Source: Bombyx mori
Lineage: Eukaryota; Arthropoda; Insecta; Lepidoptera; Bombycidae
Assembly (NCBI RefSeq): GCF_030269925.1
Contig: NC_085108.1
Coordinates: 4,712,001 to 4,776,000, forward strand
Direction: 5' to 3'
Length of the DNA stretch: 64,000 nucleotides
Position numbers and translations under genes: made by a program. A model generated the notes under the pieces. The model saw only the letters and a program-made list of their open reading frames with translations, had not been told where the DNA came from and made no database searches. Of the stretch, positions 1 to 10,290 are shown in pieces (within the stretch, counting starts at the first letter, position 1; each line of letters starts with the position of its first letter).

Positions 1-166
1 TTTATATTTGCATGTATCACACAGAATCAGCCGCTATAAGAAAAAAAAAAGTATCAAAACGATTTTACTCCAATTTCCCCAATATTGCTAGCGTCAATTT
101 TTTTTTCCCTTTTTGCCATCAGATCCTGGTAGACCTATAGTTTTTTTATTGGGAAAGTATATTAAT

Positions 167-506
167 ATTGTTGTTTAAATCTACAGTTTGGGACCCATAT
201 TTATTTTCCTCTATATAATGATGCACACTGATGTACCAATGGTGCTTTCCAACTCACCACAATAATCGCATGACTCAAAGATTAAACGTTTTTTTTTGTT
301 TCTTATGGAATTGAAAAATTTTGCTCGGAAATTGTCTCGGTACTTTAAAAGTAATTTTTGGTTTTGGGATAGTATTAAAATATTGTTGTTTAAATCTACA
401 GATTGGGGCCCACATTTATTTTCTTTTATCTAATGGTGCACAGTGACGTGCCAATTGTGTTTCCCAACGCACTATAATAATCGCATGACTCAGAGATTAA
501 TCTTCT
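167..506. repeat. Diverged tandem duplication, unit about 120 bp, period about 215
   Basis: Both 167-290 and 382-506 begin ATTGTTGTTTAAATCTACAG and end ATAATCGCATGACTCA plus GAGATTAA or AAGATTAA. They match at most positions with scattered substitutions. They do not match any other repeat in the window. Confidence 0.8.
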
Positions 507-617
507 TCTTAAACTCGCGTCCACCCAAAGCTGAGTAGGTCTCTTCATATACACTCAATTATTTTCGATCTCTTGCCTTTCACATCCAGTTCTTACCAGC
601 TATGTACTGGTATTTGT

Positions 618-832
618 ACTGGTGGCAGGACCGCTTGTGAGTCCGCGCGGGTAGGTACCACCACCCTGCCTATTTCTGCCGTGAAGCAGTAATGCGTTTC
701 GGTTTGAAGGGTGGGGCAGCCGTTGTAACTATACTGAGACCTTAGAACTTATGTCTTAAGGTGGGTGGCGCATTTACGTCGTAGATGTCTATGGGCTCCA
801 GTAACCACTTAACACCAGGTAGGCTGTGGTCC
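618..832 (+). mobile_element. Bm1-type SINE, body only
   Basis: The body starts at the usual ACTGGTGG junction and runs through GCCGTGAAGCAGTAATGCG and CACTTAACACCAGG. It breaks off before the A-rich tail. Confidence 0.85.
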
Positions 833-1216
833 ACCTCATTGGCTGTGTCTCCACCTTACCACGTCAAGTACGAGGTCTCCACTCATACAAAAACAGCATT
901 CAAACTAATGCCTCTGGTTTCGCGGCCCCAAACATAATAGTCGGCTTCCTTTGCACGAAAAATTTTGGCGTCTTAAAAAGTGTCTGCAGTTTTTTTGTTT
1001 GGTTCGCGTGTTCGTTGTTGTTTTTTTTGATCGGCTAGGATGCTCGAAAGCGAAATCGATACGAACGATGATCTGAAATCGATTATTATCGAAGCCGATG
1101 TATGCGGCCGTCAAAATATTTCATGTAACCACTTAATTTGTTACATTGATTCAATAATCGTTGCACTGTTTCTTTTTTGGTTTGATTACATATAAAATTC
1201 TCGTAATTTTGTAGTA
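833..1216. other. No gene recognised
   Basis: Overlapping short open frames here lack codon bias or any family motif. The stretch is AT-rich and I recognise no repeat in it. Confidence 0.6.
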
Positions 1217-1545
1217 CTAATACGCTTTTATTAGCTTCAGACGTATGTATGTTTTGTAACGGAATCTTTGAACATGATTTTGACCCCCTTCAAAACGTCG
1301 GATTAACTCGTAATTTGGTATACTTATTAAGGACCGATGACAATTCAATATTAAAAAAATATATTGAAAACCAAAAAAATTGAAAAATTTGAATCTCAAC
1401 TAAAAAAATGAAAAATAAATAATAGTGTAAAAAAACTAACAAAATATGCTTTTATAGAAAATCCCTAAAAAAATAGAAAATAAATTTTAATAAATTTGAA
1501 TTAAAAATAGTGAAAGAAAAAATGATTTTATTGTCAAAAAGCGTG
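1217..1545 (+). repeat. Family E AT-rich interspersed repeat
   Basis: The CTTTTATTAGCTTCAGACG block and the TCAAAACGTCGGATTAACTC block recur in inverse orientation at 28560-28700. The AGAAAATAAATTTTAAT to AGCGTGG block recurs in the same orientation at 28290-28420. The family is unclassified. Confidence 0.7.
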
Positions 1546-1729
1546 GAGTGCTTTTCAGGATATTATCAAAATATTTGGTTTGATTACTTATAGAATTACA
1601 TACGTATACATATTATCCGTATGTTATGTACTCGTAATTATGTAGTATTTTAGTATAATAATTGATTCAGTTGATAAGTAAACCGCGAATAGTTTATTTC
1701 TTGAAATGATCCTTGTCCCCTTGGTTTAT

Positions 1730-2412
1730 TAACTCTGTTTGATATTTGTGAAAGTGCACAAATGTAGGAAAATGGTAAACAAAGCCGCTGGACGTAACTT
1801 CTCGGGATCCTCCAAAAAGTCCACTGAAAAATCTCAGTAAATAACCACCATTTTACTTAGGTTATATTTCATCCCATATCATCTCATTTCATTTAATTTC
1901 ATCCCAGTTGATTAATGTCTGAAATTAATCATCTTCATTTCATTTTACTCCATATTATAATTTTTCATAAAATTATAAGAATACTAGCTGACCCGGCAAA
2001 CATTGTTTTGCCATATATAAGATTTCTAGGGAATTTCTAGTGTAGTGTGTGTGTGATGTGGTAAATGAGTGAAAGAGGTATGTAGTGCTGTGAACGATGA
2101 GGGAATATATAATAAAAATAACAAAACCTCATTCAACCACATAATACCTCATTATAACAAAAAAAAATGTTCAAATAAAAAAAATATGTTAGGGGTGGAC
2201 AACCCTAATTACTTAGGGGTATGAAAAATAGATAGTAGCCGATTCTCAGGCTTACTGAATATGTATAAAAAATTTCATGAGAATCGGTCAAGCGGTTTCG
2301 GAGGAGTATGGGAACGAACATTGTGACACGAGAATTTTATATATTAGATAAATTAAAATAAGACATGATTTAAAGAACTTAGTTACCGGGTCATAAAATC
2401 CCTTAAAAAAAA
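1730..2412 (+). repeat. Family F repeat, interrupted by a Helitron
   Basis: The segments 1730-1983 and 2349-2412 together match 10300-10620. Shared landmarks are GGACGTAACTTCTCGGGATC, CATCCCATATCATCTCATTT and GGTCATAAAATCCCTTAAAA. The element class is unknown. Confidence 0.8.
1984..2348 (-). mobile_element. Helitron-like element (group H1), nested in family F
   Basis: Read on the minus strand it starts TCTAATATA and ends CCGGGTCAGCTAG. The flanks are A on the left and T on the right, with no target duplication. Removing 1984-2348 rebuilds AAGAATATAAATTAAAATAA, exactly the sequence at 10548-10567 in the other family F copy. That precise A|T insertion is the Helitron signature. No Rep/helicase coding is present, so it is non-autonomous. 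Confidence 0.85.
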
Positions 2413-2775
2413 AGAACTAGTAACAACCTAAATACACCATAAATGTGGGTAGATGAATTAAACTCCATAAATTGAACTCCTCCTGATTCGTCAACTTTCA
2501 AAAAAGTCGAAGTGACGAAAACCCGAGGAGCTTTCGACAATACAAAGTTTCGCCTAAATTATAGTGCCGGCCACATTTATAATTCAAGAAACGAAAATCA
2601 TTTTACACGGAATAGGTACATGATACTTTTTTTAACATTTGAAAGTGGCATTTTGGGATCACGTGACGCCAAAGATACCACGGGACACGATTAACAAGCA
2701 TTCCAATGAAAATCACTGAAATCGGCAAATAGAAACCAAAAAAATGTGACATTTTACGTATTTACTTATTCAGGA
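2413..2775. other. No gene recognised
   Basis: This intronic DNA shows no splice-bounded open frame or recognised repeat. Confidence 0.55.
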
Positions 2776-3219
2776 CTAGCGGCCCGCTTCGGCTCCGCTC
2801 GGGTCTTTAACAAAAATTTCAACGATATTTGACGTTGTGCTATTTTTTTAATTAAAAGAACACTTATTGCGGCTTAACGATAATAGCCAGACATACGCTG
2901 TCGCGACACTTTTTGTGATTAGTAATGTGTTCTACAAAGTCGTAGTACATTATTTTATTCTATCATCAATGTTTTCGCAGGGCACGCGATGTAAAGGATA
3001 TTTCAGGTATTTTTTTTACACCTTGGGTTACATTATTGGAGTTGTAGTAAGGTACCCATTTTTTTTTCAAAAAAGTTTATAGACTGATGTCACTCGAGAA
3101 TAGTGTAGCTTCCAAACAGTGAAAGAATTTTTCAAATCGGTTCAGTAGTTTCGGAGCCTATTTAATACTAACAAACAAACAAACAAACAAATCATTCCTC
3201 TTTATAATATTAGTATAGA
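2776..3219 (-). mobile_element. Helitron-like element (group H2)
   Basis: The minus-strand ends are TCTATACTAATATTATAAAG and GAAGCGGGCCGCTAG, inserted between A (2775) and T (3220). It contains the AAACAAACAAAC run and the GGTTCAGTAGTTTCGGAGCC block typical of the group. It is non-autonomous. Confidence 0.8.
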
Positions 3220-3659
3220 TAATCCGCGATTTTTTTTCTTTCTCCTCCATATTTGAAGTCAACTCAAGTCATAAAAATATTACCCTTAAAGCCTTGGGTA
3301 TTGCAGATGTATTCTCAGTACTGAAATACTCCAAAAAATATAAGAAAGATAATAGATAGATAATAAATGGACCAAGATTCATGGCAGTCATCCAACGACT
3401 GATATTACTGATATTGATACTTGGTAGCTCCAGCCATCTAGGCACTAGCTAACGCACACGATGCTTTTATTTTAATTTTGACAACCGCTGCCCGAAGATT
3501 GGTTCCATAGCCGCTGGTAAGACACTTTCTAAGCTCGAACCAATATCACCATCTTTTCAATCCTACAACGAGACTTTCCTCAATAAAATTGACTTCGCAT
3601 ACGCGTGGGCTGATAGATAGATATATAGGTATCTCGTAAAAAGATCTTGGGTATGAAAG
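3220..3659. other. No gene recognised
   Basis: This is AT-rich intron sequence with no recognised repeat or coding frame. Confidence 0.55.
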
Positions 3660-3664
3660 TAGTC

Positions 3665-3828
3665 GGTAATGTGAGGAGGGGGCGTCCTAAAAATGAGATT
3701 GGCTGTGTGTAAGAGGATATGCGAGAGAAGATTGTGAGTACAGAGATGATGTGTGATAGGCCTGAATGGAAAAAGAGGAAATGCTGCGTCTACCTCAGAT
3801 AGTGAAATAGGGGTAAAAGAAGAAGTAA
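3665..3828 (+). pseudogene. Degraded non-LTR retrotransposon C-terminus (RTE-like)
   Basis: Read in frame from about 3673, the translation keeps RRGRPKNE, EDMREK, CDRPEWKKRKCC and a terminal stop. It aligns with the C-terminal GRGRPKKKW / DDM / DRRVWKEKTCCADPR pattern of the copy at 59000-59293. An internal stop (TAA) shows it is dead. Confidence 0.75.
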
Positions 3829-3990
3829 GTCTGTTTGTATATGTGTATGTGTTTGTATATGTATGAAATATTATTACCAATTTGGTTATTTTCACATTAA
3901 GTAATTGCACCTACCACAGGCTTCTCTACACCACCACCACCATCAAGTTAATTAAATAAATAAATCCCAAAGTGAGTGCTAGTAATTAAA

Positions 3991-4281
3991 GTTTTTTTTA
4001 TACCTAAGCTGTTAGCCTTGAGAGGCTATCTCAGCGTAACCTAACAAGCTGAGCTAAGCGAACGACCGTGCTAACACTAACCCTAGCAAGAGCAGTGCTT
4101 CGCAGAATCTACCACCGGATTGAAAACGCGCTGAGAAAATCCAGCGAGAAACTCAATGGGCTGTGTCTGTGGGTTAATTTGCTCGCCTAGTCCTTCGTCG
4201 CACGGGAAACGATAACGGTGACCGGTGCTTGTGGTACCTAAAAGCACCGTTTATGGATCGGGAGGATCCGAAATGACGTGA
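3991..4281 (-). mobile_element. Family B repeat (BMC1-like A-tailed element)
   Basis: The poly-T is at the left end, so the sense strand is minus. It carries CTAGCAAGAGCAGTGCTTCG, the AAACTCAATGGGCTG block and GTGACCGGTGCTTG, with a complete right part reaching GGATCCGAAATGACGTG. The BMC1 name is provisional. Confidence 0.75.
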
Positions 4282-5082
4282 CGAGAGGTAGTTAATAGGG
4301 TCGATATAGGTAAGTAGTTAGTAGATAGTTAATAAGGTAGTATAGATTATCATTTATTCGAACTTAATAAGTTAACAAAGTGTTATCAATTTTTTTTTGG
4401 AGATAAACTTGTCAGTTAATGAATGAAACAGGCAAAGGAAACCTTTGTTTTAAAGTCTAATATTACTACTTGCATGCGTGCTACAAAAGAGGTTGCATAT
4501 TTTTCTTGCTCATAAAAATATAACGATCTAATTTTGTATTTTTATTTATTAATGATGAAGTTTTAGAACGATGAAACCTCGCTAATCGACTGCGATCATA
4601 AAAACACATCCAATAAAACACCTCACACATAGATTTATTACCGAAAAAAGTATAAAAGAATAGACATTCAATTACTCTGTCATTCAAATTACAACTTCGG
4701 AAAGTATGTTACCCCGAAATTATGACACTATTTGCTCAGCGTTTAGTTTTATAACTCTGTGGCCATTTTCTTTCACTTTCCCCAAACGAAATTATAGACA
4801 TTGAGTATTTTGTCCGACAATTACAACACTTTACCATGACTTAATATGAATTTTTTTTTTCCCGTAACTAGCATATTAATAATTTATTACAGTTTAACGT
4901 TATCATAATATGACTTTTTACGCGCCTCATTTTGGGTGTAGAGAGAGTGAGCGATCTTGAATAAAAGATCGATTTACGTGAATATAATACAGAATTAGTT
5001 CATTTATTATTTTTCTTTCGCCTGTGCTAGATAGAATTTTAATCTTGCTTTTGTTTTTTTATTAAACTTATCTTCAATTATT
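4282..5082. other. No gene recognised (intron)
   Basis: This AT-rich stretch includes a short run of TAGTTA/TAGATAG-like imperfect repeats at 4289-4345. No coding frame or known element was seen. Confidence 0.55.
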
Positions 5083-5216
5083 ATTTTTTTGCTTAGATGT
5101 GTGGACGAGCTCACATTCCACCTGGTGTTAAGTGGTTACTGGAGCCCATAGACATCCACAACGTAAATGCGCCACCCACCTTGAGATACAAGTTCTAAGG
5201 TCTCAAGTATAGTTAC
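5083..5216 (-). mobile_element. Bm1-type SINE, 3' part only
   Basis: It begins with the reversed tail TTTTTTTGCTTAGATG and runs inward to AAGTATAGTTACA, where it stops. The 5' half of the body is missing. Confidence 0.85.
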
Positions 5217-5392
5217 ATATTTTATATTTATCTGTCTTCTATTTATTATAACATGGATTTCATTACATTTTCCTTCTTTATTGCTTCCGACGTTTCGTTT
5301 ACAATTTTTGAGATTGCGAAAGACCGAGGATTCATTTGGTAAATTACGCACGGATACTCATAGTTTTCGTGAGCTTTTCGAGTTCATTTTTT

Positions 5393-5573
5393 TTCCTACC
5401 GCTGGTAGCCTAAGGCAATTTTCTAGCTACGCCCAGACGGGTAGGCGAGCTCACGGTCTCGACCTGAGAGAACTAGCTAACACTAGACCTAGCAAGAGCA
5501 GTGCTTCACTAAATCTACTACCGGATCGGAATCGCGACCCACTGACAAGATCCGGCGAGAAACTCAGTGGACA
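5393..5573 (-). mobile_element. Family B repeat fragment
   Basis: It contains GGTAGGCGAGCTCACGG, CTAGCAAGAGCAGTGCTTC and GATCCGGCGAGAAACTCAGT. The poly-T end is short and the distal half is absent. Confidence 0.75.
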
Positions 5574-5586
5574 ATTTTTTTAATTT

Positions 5587-5719
5587 TTTTTTTATTGTTT
5601 GTATGTGTGGACGAGCTCACAGCTCACCTGGTGTCAAGTGGTTACTGGAGCCCATAGACATCTACGACGTAAATGCGCCACTCATCTTGAGATATAAGTT
5701 CTAAGGTCTCAAGTATACT
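5587..5719 (-). mobile_element. Bm1-type SINE, 3' part only, close to the Dll splice donor
   Basis: The reversed A-tail and GGACGAGCTCACAGC block run to TCTCAAGTATA. It stops about 150 bases from the Dll donor, so it is in early intron 1. Confidence 0.85.
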
Positions 5720-5873
5720 TCAATGTATATGTCTATTGGTGACATCAGTGTCGACGTCTTCATGATACAGCTGTTAGTAATTGCAGTAGGCCGTCTCTCC
5801 AAACGCGGTCTCTTCAGACGCGTTATACAGAATGTAAAGAAATAATTCAGTGTTATAGATACATGTGACTTAC

Positions 5874-6198
5874 CGTCTTTGGGCGGACTTGCACACTGCG
5901 GCGCGTAAGACCCTAAATGGTACCCATACGTGTTTTGGTGCATAGGAGGGAAAGGATAACCTAATGATCTAGGACTGGGAAACCCTGATGCCTCGTGAGG
6001 ATTCTGCTGACCCCCCGGACTACCGAAATGATGGGGATGCTGATACCCCCCCTTGAAAGGCCCATAACCGTGCTGCTGTAATTCTATAAACGCAGATTTT
6101 GACACATTCGTGGGGGTCGAGTTGGCTGAATTCGATATATCGTGGGGGGTCTGCGAGCCCCCCAGGTGGTGGTGGTCGAGGTTATCCTGTGATGTCAT
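5874..6198 (-). CDS. Dll: Distal-less homeobox protein, first coding exon (partial gene)
   Basis: This is the N-terminal exon of the transcription factor that specifies distal appendages (and wing-pattern elements in Lepidoptera); the protein acts in the nucleus. The exon encodes 108 residues plus one base. The start is a His/Gly/Ser/Pro-rich leader, followed at about residues 34-46 by the KSAFIELQQHGYG block. At about 71-108 comes SGFPSPRSLGYPFPPMHQ, then YHLGSYAPQCASPPKD. These blocks match, in order, the conserved N-terminus of insect Dll. The exon ends AAAGACG followed by GTAAGT (donor G at 5873). The split codon G|nn fits the Asp that follows PPKD in the fly protein. The homeodomain exons are not in this window and must lie beyond its left edge, so intron 1 exceeds 5.8 kb. 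The ATG at 6198 is the first in-frame ATG after a TAA at 6349-6351. The frame between them is open, so a longer N-terminus cannot be excluded. Confidence 0.93.
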
Positions 6199-6746
6199 AG
6201 CGGGCTGAGGGGTGGAAGGGCCCCCCCCGTCCGTGGACTGGGGAGGCCCGAACGGATCTGTAAAACTCAGGGTGCTGGGTTTGTTGTTTGGTGATTGAAT
6301 TCGGGTAATTTTGAGGGCTTTCTTGTTCTTCTCGGGTATCCCGCTTGATTAGCCTGGGGACAAGGAAAAATCGACTTTAAAAACATACGTTTAACATCCA
6401 CAGTTATTTGTGTAGGTCTCACGGATTTACATGTATATGGAAAGCAGGTATTGAATGGTGTTTTGTGTTTATTCAATTAAAGAATTTCAATTTACAACGA
6501 AAACAAAATGGAGACAATAAAACGTTTCGATCTCGCGCGCAATGATGGCTGTCCGATGATGCTTAACGGTTTTTTTTCTTCAAATACTTCGACGCGAACG
6601 CCCGCGCCCAGGGGTCAGCCGGGGTCACGGCGCGTAGGTTTCCCGAAAACAAAAACTCCGTTTCGGGCAATTGAATCGACCGACGAGTTCACTTTGTCGA
6701 TCTAATCGGTACATAAATGCGTCGCGTCGTCACAATCACATTTCGT
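6199..6746 (-). promoter_or_regulatory. Dll: Dll 5' UTR and promoter-proximal region
   Basis: This sequence lies directly upstream of the Dll start on the minus strand and is free of recognised repeats, unlike its surroundings. The first 150 bases are GC-rich, with an eight-C run at about 6221-6228, and stay open in the Dll frame. A TTTTACAG motif (minus strand, exon edge at 6257) resembles a splice acceptor, though its pyrimidine tract is poor. Farther out, about 6530-6700 is CpG-rich. No convincing TATA box or initiator could be fixed, so the transcription start is not placed. Confidence 0.5.
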
Positions 6747-7100
6747 CAACTCGCATTAAGACTGTATAATCTTAAAACTTACTAATTTTACGGGAGAGCG
6801 TTTTAAAGGTTTATTAACATGTGATATTTTTAATATTACATATCCTTGCAACATTTTTTTTATTTATTTATTACCAGTTACATTATCTGTATTTTAAAGT
6901 AAGATAACATTTTGTATTAATTTTGTTAATAGTCGTCAAATAATGGGTAAACTAAAAAAAAAAAAACTAAAACTAAACTACGCTCTTTTGACAGTATTTA
7001 TGAGAAAAGTACTGGTGATAGATGATACCAAATGATTCCGCATATTAACTCAATTTCGAATAGTTTTTGGAAATTGTACACTTTTAATGCGTAAAGATGG
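6747..7100 (+). repeat. Copy 1 of a 350-bp dispersed duplication next to the Dll promoter
   Basis: It aligns along its length with 18643-18970. Shared blocks are TTTTAAAGGTTTATTAA, TTTTGACAGTATTTATGAGA and TCCGCATATTAACTCAATTT. Neither copy has SINE or LINE features. Confidence 0.85.
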
Positions 7101-7164
7101 TTTGTCCAGTATTCAACGTTCAGTGAAAATTAATTCGGTGAGGAGACCTGGTCGCTTTTTTAAA

Positions 7165-7600
7165 GTCGTCGTGGCCTAAAGGATAAGACGTCCGGTGCAT
7201 TCGTATGTAGCGATGCAACGGTGTTCGAATCCCGCAGGCGGGCACCAATTTTTCTAATGAAATACGTACTCAACAAATGTTCACGATTGACTTCCACGGT
7301 GAAGGAATAACAGCGTGTAATAAAAATTAAACCCGCAAAATTATAATTTGCGTAATTACTGGTTGTAGGACCTCTTGTGAGCCCGCGCGGGTGGGTACCA
7401 CCACCCCGCCTATTTCTGCCGTGAAGCAGTAACGCGTTTCGGTTTGAAGGGTGGGGCAGCCGTTGTAACTATACTTGAGACCTTAGAACTTATATCTTAA
7501 GGTGGGTGGCGCATTTACGTTGTGGATGTCTATGGGCTCCAGTAACCACTTAACACCAGGTGGACTGTGAGCTCGTCCACCCATGTAAGCATTAAAAAAT
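7165..7600 (+). mobile_element. Bm1-type SINE, head plus body
   Basis: The tRNA-derived head (7165-7248) has an A-box TGGCCTAAAGG and a B-box GGTGTTCGAATCC. A middle block (GTTCACGATTGACTTCCACG) follows, then TAATTACTGG, the body, and a tail GTAAGCATTAAAAAA. The complete layout of about 436 bp makes it one of six head-bearing copies here. Confidence 0.92.
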
Positions 7601-8139
7601 ATATAAAAAAAAACACTAAAACCGAATATAATATTAAATCTCATATTGGCTATCGGTATTGTCTTTCTCATTACAAAATTCAACCTGGCATAGGTACGCT
7701 AAATATTATACAATAATATAATAAAGCATCAAATTGTTACGTTTAAATAATTCGCGGCCGAAACATTTCAGAAGGTATTGTCAATGACATTGTCAGTCCT
7801 TATAACGCGCGAAAATATAAAACAAAAAAAATACCTACAAATATTCGCATTTCACAAAAAGAGCAACGTAAATACATTCTTAAAGCATCTAACTAAAGCG
7901 CAATAAGCTGGATTTAATCTGGCAGAGCTTTTATTAAAAAGAAAGAAACTTAAAATTTCAGATAACAATTCAAAAACTCTTTCTTTTGACCTAGAACTAA
8001 ACGAAAGACATTATCAGACATCAGCTATTTTATTGAGCTGTGTTTTATTGTTATTTTATTTAACAAAATAACTAATTGCTAGCCGTTTTCATGAGTTATT
8101 GGTGGAATTCAATTCAATTCTATTCTATTCTATCAGCCC
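7601..8139. other. No gene recognised
   Basis: This AT-rich flanking DNA gave no supported feature. Confidence 0.55.
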
Positions 8140-8197
8140 ATGGACGTCCACTGCTGGACATAGGCCTCCCCCAAGCCTCGCCACAAAGACCGGTGGA
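8140..8197 (-). pseudogene. Non-LTR retrotransposon C-terminal remnant (GEAYVQQW type)
   Basis: The minus-strand translation reads WRGLGEAYVQQWTSMG followed by a stop. I recognise this as the end of a lepidopteran LINE reverse-transcriptase ORF. Only this tip remains. Confidence 0.65.
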
Positions 8198-8429
8198 ATA
8201 CGAATATTTAATACAACAATATGCTAGCAACGGTAGTCGCTCACGATCGTAAGAGCCGTACGCCTGTCTACAAAGCCAACAAAAGGTTTTTGTTTACAGA
8301 CTCAAGAACGCTCACAGCAAGCCGGTGATTCAGTAGCTATTTCAAAGATTGAGCCTTCACAATCATCGTTTCGCATATACCTATATATATCAATATAATA
8401 ATATAATAAACATGATTAAGGTTTTTTTA

Positions 8430-8628
8430 TTGCTTAGATGTGTGGACGAGCTCACAGTCCACAACGTAAATGCACCACCCACCTTCAAATATAAGTTCTA
8501 AGCTCTCAAGTATAGTTACAACGGCTGCCCCACCCTCCAAACCGATACGCATTACTGCTTCACGGCAGAAATAGGCGGGGTGGTGGTACCTACCCGTGCG
8601 GACTCACAAGCGGTCCTACCACGAGTAA
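8430..8628 (-). mobile_element. Bm1-type SINE body with internal deletion
   Basis: The reversed tail and GGACGAGCTCACAGTCCAC join directly to AACGTAAATGCACC, so about 40 bases are missing. The rest runs to GTCCTACCACGAGTAAC. Confidence 0.88.
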
Positions 8629-10290
8629 CGTGTCTCAAAGACGTGAAACAAAGACGTGAAAAAACAAAATGCTTATGCTTTATAGAGGCGCCAGTACGCA
8701 CCGTCAAGTATGACGAATTAATTCTTAAGGCGGGTTCCGTGAATCTGGGTTCTATATAAAAACAAAACCGTTATATTGAAACGTTCCATATTCAAAGACT
8801 CGAGGGTTTTCTTGTGTCTATGAGTGCTTTAGCTTATATATATGTCTACTGCAAGCCTGTTTTCTAGTCTGATGACATTATGCTCATGTCTCAAAGTGTA
8901 TTCGCGTGGTGCTGACCCGGCTATGAAACTAACTCAGCAGTAGATTCTAGTGTGGTCAGCTTCCAGTTTAGGCTGTCGTTGTTGACTTTAGTTTTCGGGC
9001 GAACACGGGGTTCACGCGGTCCATATTGATATAAAAATATATATATATATATTCAAATGTAATGAAAACAAAACGCTAGTCGATAAAGAAATATCTGAAT
9101 TTGAAAATATAATTTAGTTTTTATAAAAAATTCTAAAATCAATTAGCACATAGTTACACTAAGAACACGATCAAATTTCGAGCATACGGCTTTAAAGTGG
9201 TTTTTGTCACCAATCGCCCACGGACAGCAGCAACAGGTAAGCACCAAGATACATATTATAGAGAAATTTGAACACGAATTAGAAAATTTTTTAGCCGACA
9301 TAATCATAAATTCTTCAAAACTTATTCTGGAACATTCAATGGAAACATTTTAACCATCCAAAACAACCAATAAAATTACTCACATACTAAGTTATGTTAA
9401 TTTGTTAGCGAGCTCATCATTTTACTACGATAACTATGTAGTGAGTGTTCAGAATGTCAACCGCTTAAGTGAGAATATTAATATTCTTAAACACTGTAAG
9501 ATAAGCTTAAGCATTTACTCAAATATAAGTGTTAAATGATTATGTATGCATAAATTAACCCACTGAAGGTTATAAGATAAATTTATTTACATTAAACTTT
9601 AATATTTATGATTCCAATTTTGTAAATCGAAGATAATGTAGTTGTATCTAATATGTTATAGATATGCAACTGAAATTGGAATAAGTTCTATAAAAATAAC
9701 ATGATTCTAATACTCAAAGATCACCCACCTTGAGACATGAGGTCGAATTTTATCGACGTATTTAATAATAATATTGTAATAACAACCATCCATGTCTGTG
9801 CTTGCAACATGTCCTACCGTTATTTCAATATAAACGTATAAAATTAAAAACTTCTGTTCTAAATAATAATACTATAAATTCGAAATGTCAACAATAAGTA
9901 CTCTAAATAAAAAACAAACCGATGATTCTCTAACACTGAACCCTGAAGCATCGAACTGATGAAGCGAGATAGATTTATTGGAGAAATTAACGGGAGCGAC
10001 AGAGATAGCGTCCGGTAATTAACGCAAAGAACTCGCCGAAAACGATTCTTTTTTTAAAGGCTTCTTAGCTCATTTGTTTTAACGTTTACGGACTTATTTT
10101 GCGTTCTAAGAAAAAGTTTTATACCAAATGAAATTTTAATGCTATGCAAAAAGACTGTTCGATATTTAAACACTAATGCCCATTGTCTGTTAAAAAAATT
10201 GACTTTTTGGCGGGAACGCGAGGAGTGAAGTTGTGTAATTTGTTTTATTTTGTCTATTTAGTGTTTCTTCAGGTTTAAATGTGTAATAAC
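8629..10290. other. Long stretch without a recognised gene
   Basis: It has a short (AT) run at about 9035-9051 and otherwise unremarkable AT-rich DNA. A fragment CACCCACCTTGAGACATGAG at 9724-9743 resembles an old SINE remnant. Confidence 0.5.

Larger units (their letters stand above)
1..5873 (-). other. Dll: Dll intron 1 (partial, runs off the left edge)
   Basis: This is inferred from the GTAAGT donor at 5868-5873 on the minus strand and the absence of any homeodomain-coding frame to the left. It holds a diverged tandem duplication, two Helitron-like elements, repeat families E and F, SINE and family B pieces and a degraded LINE C-terminus. All of these are listed separately. Confidence 0.75.

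Noticed and set aside
1984..2348. Retroposed LINE or SINE
   Set aside because: No A-tail or target duplication; the exact A|T empty site fits a Helitron instead.
3563..3910. 115-residue minus-strand frame
   Set aside because: It is the antisense of a decayed LINE C-terminus at 3665-3828.
5281..5583. 100-residue frame near Dll
   Set aside because: Its C-terminal half (ASLNLLPDRNRDPL) is family B read in one frame; the same phrase appears at 10868 and 63560.
1..5873. Homeodomain exon of Dll in the window
   Set aside because: No frame encodes the KIWFQNRRSK-type helix on either strand here, so the exon must lie beyond the left edge.
7165..7248. tRNA gene
   Set aside because: Has tRNA-like A-box and B-box, but the acceptor and anticodon stems do not pair properly, and the same head recurs joined to a SINE body.
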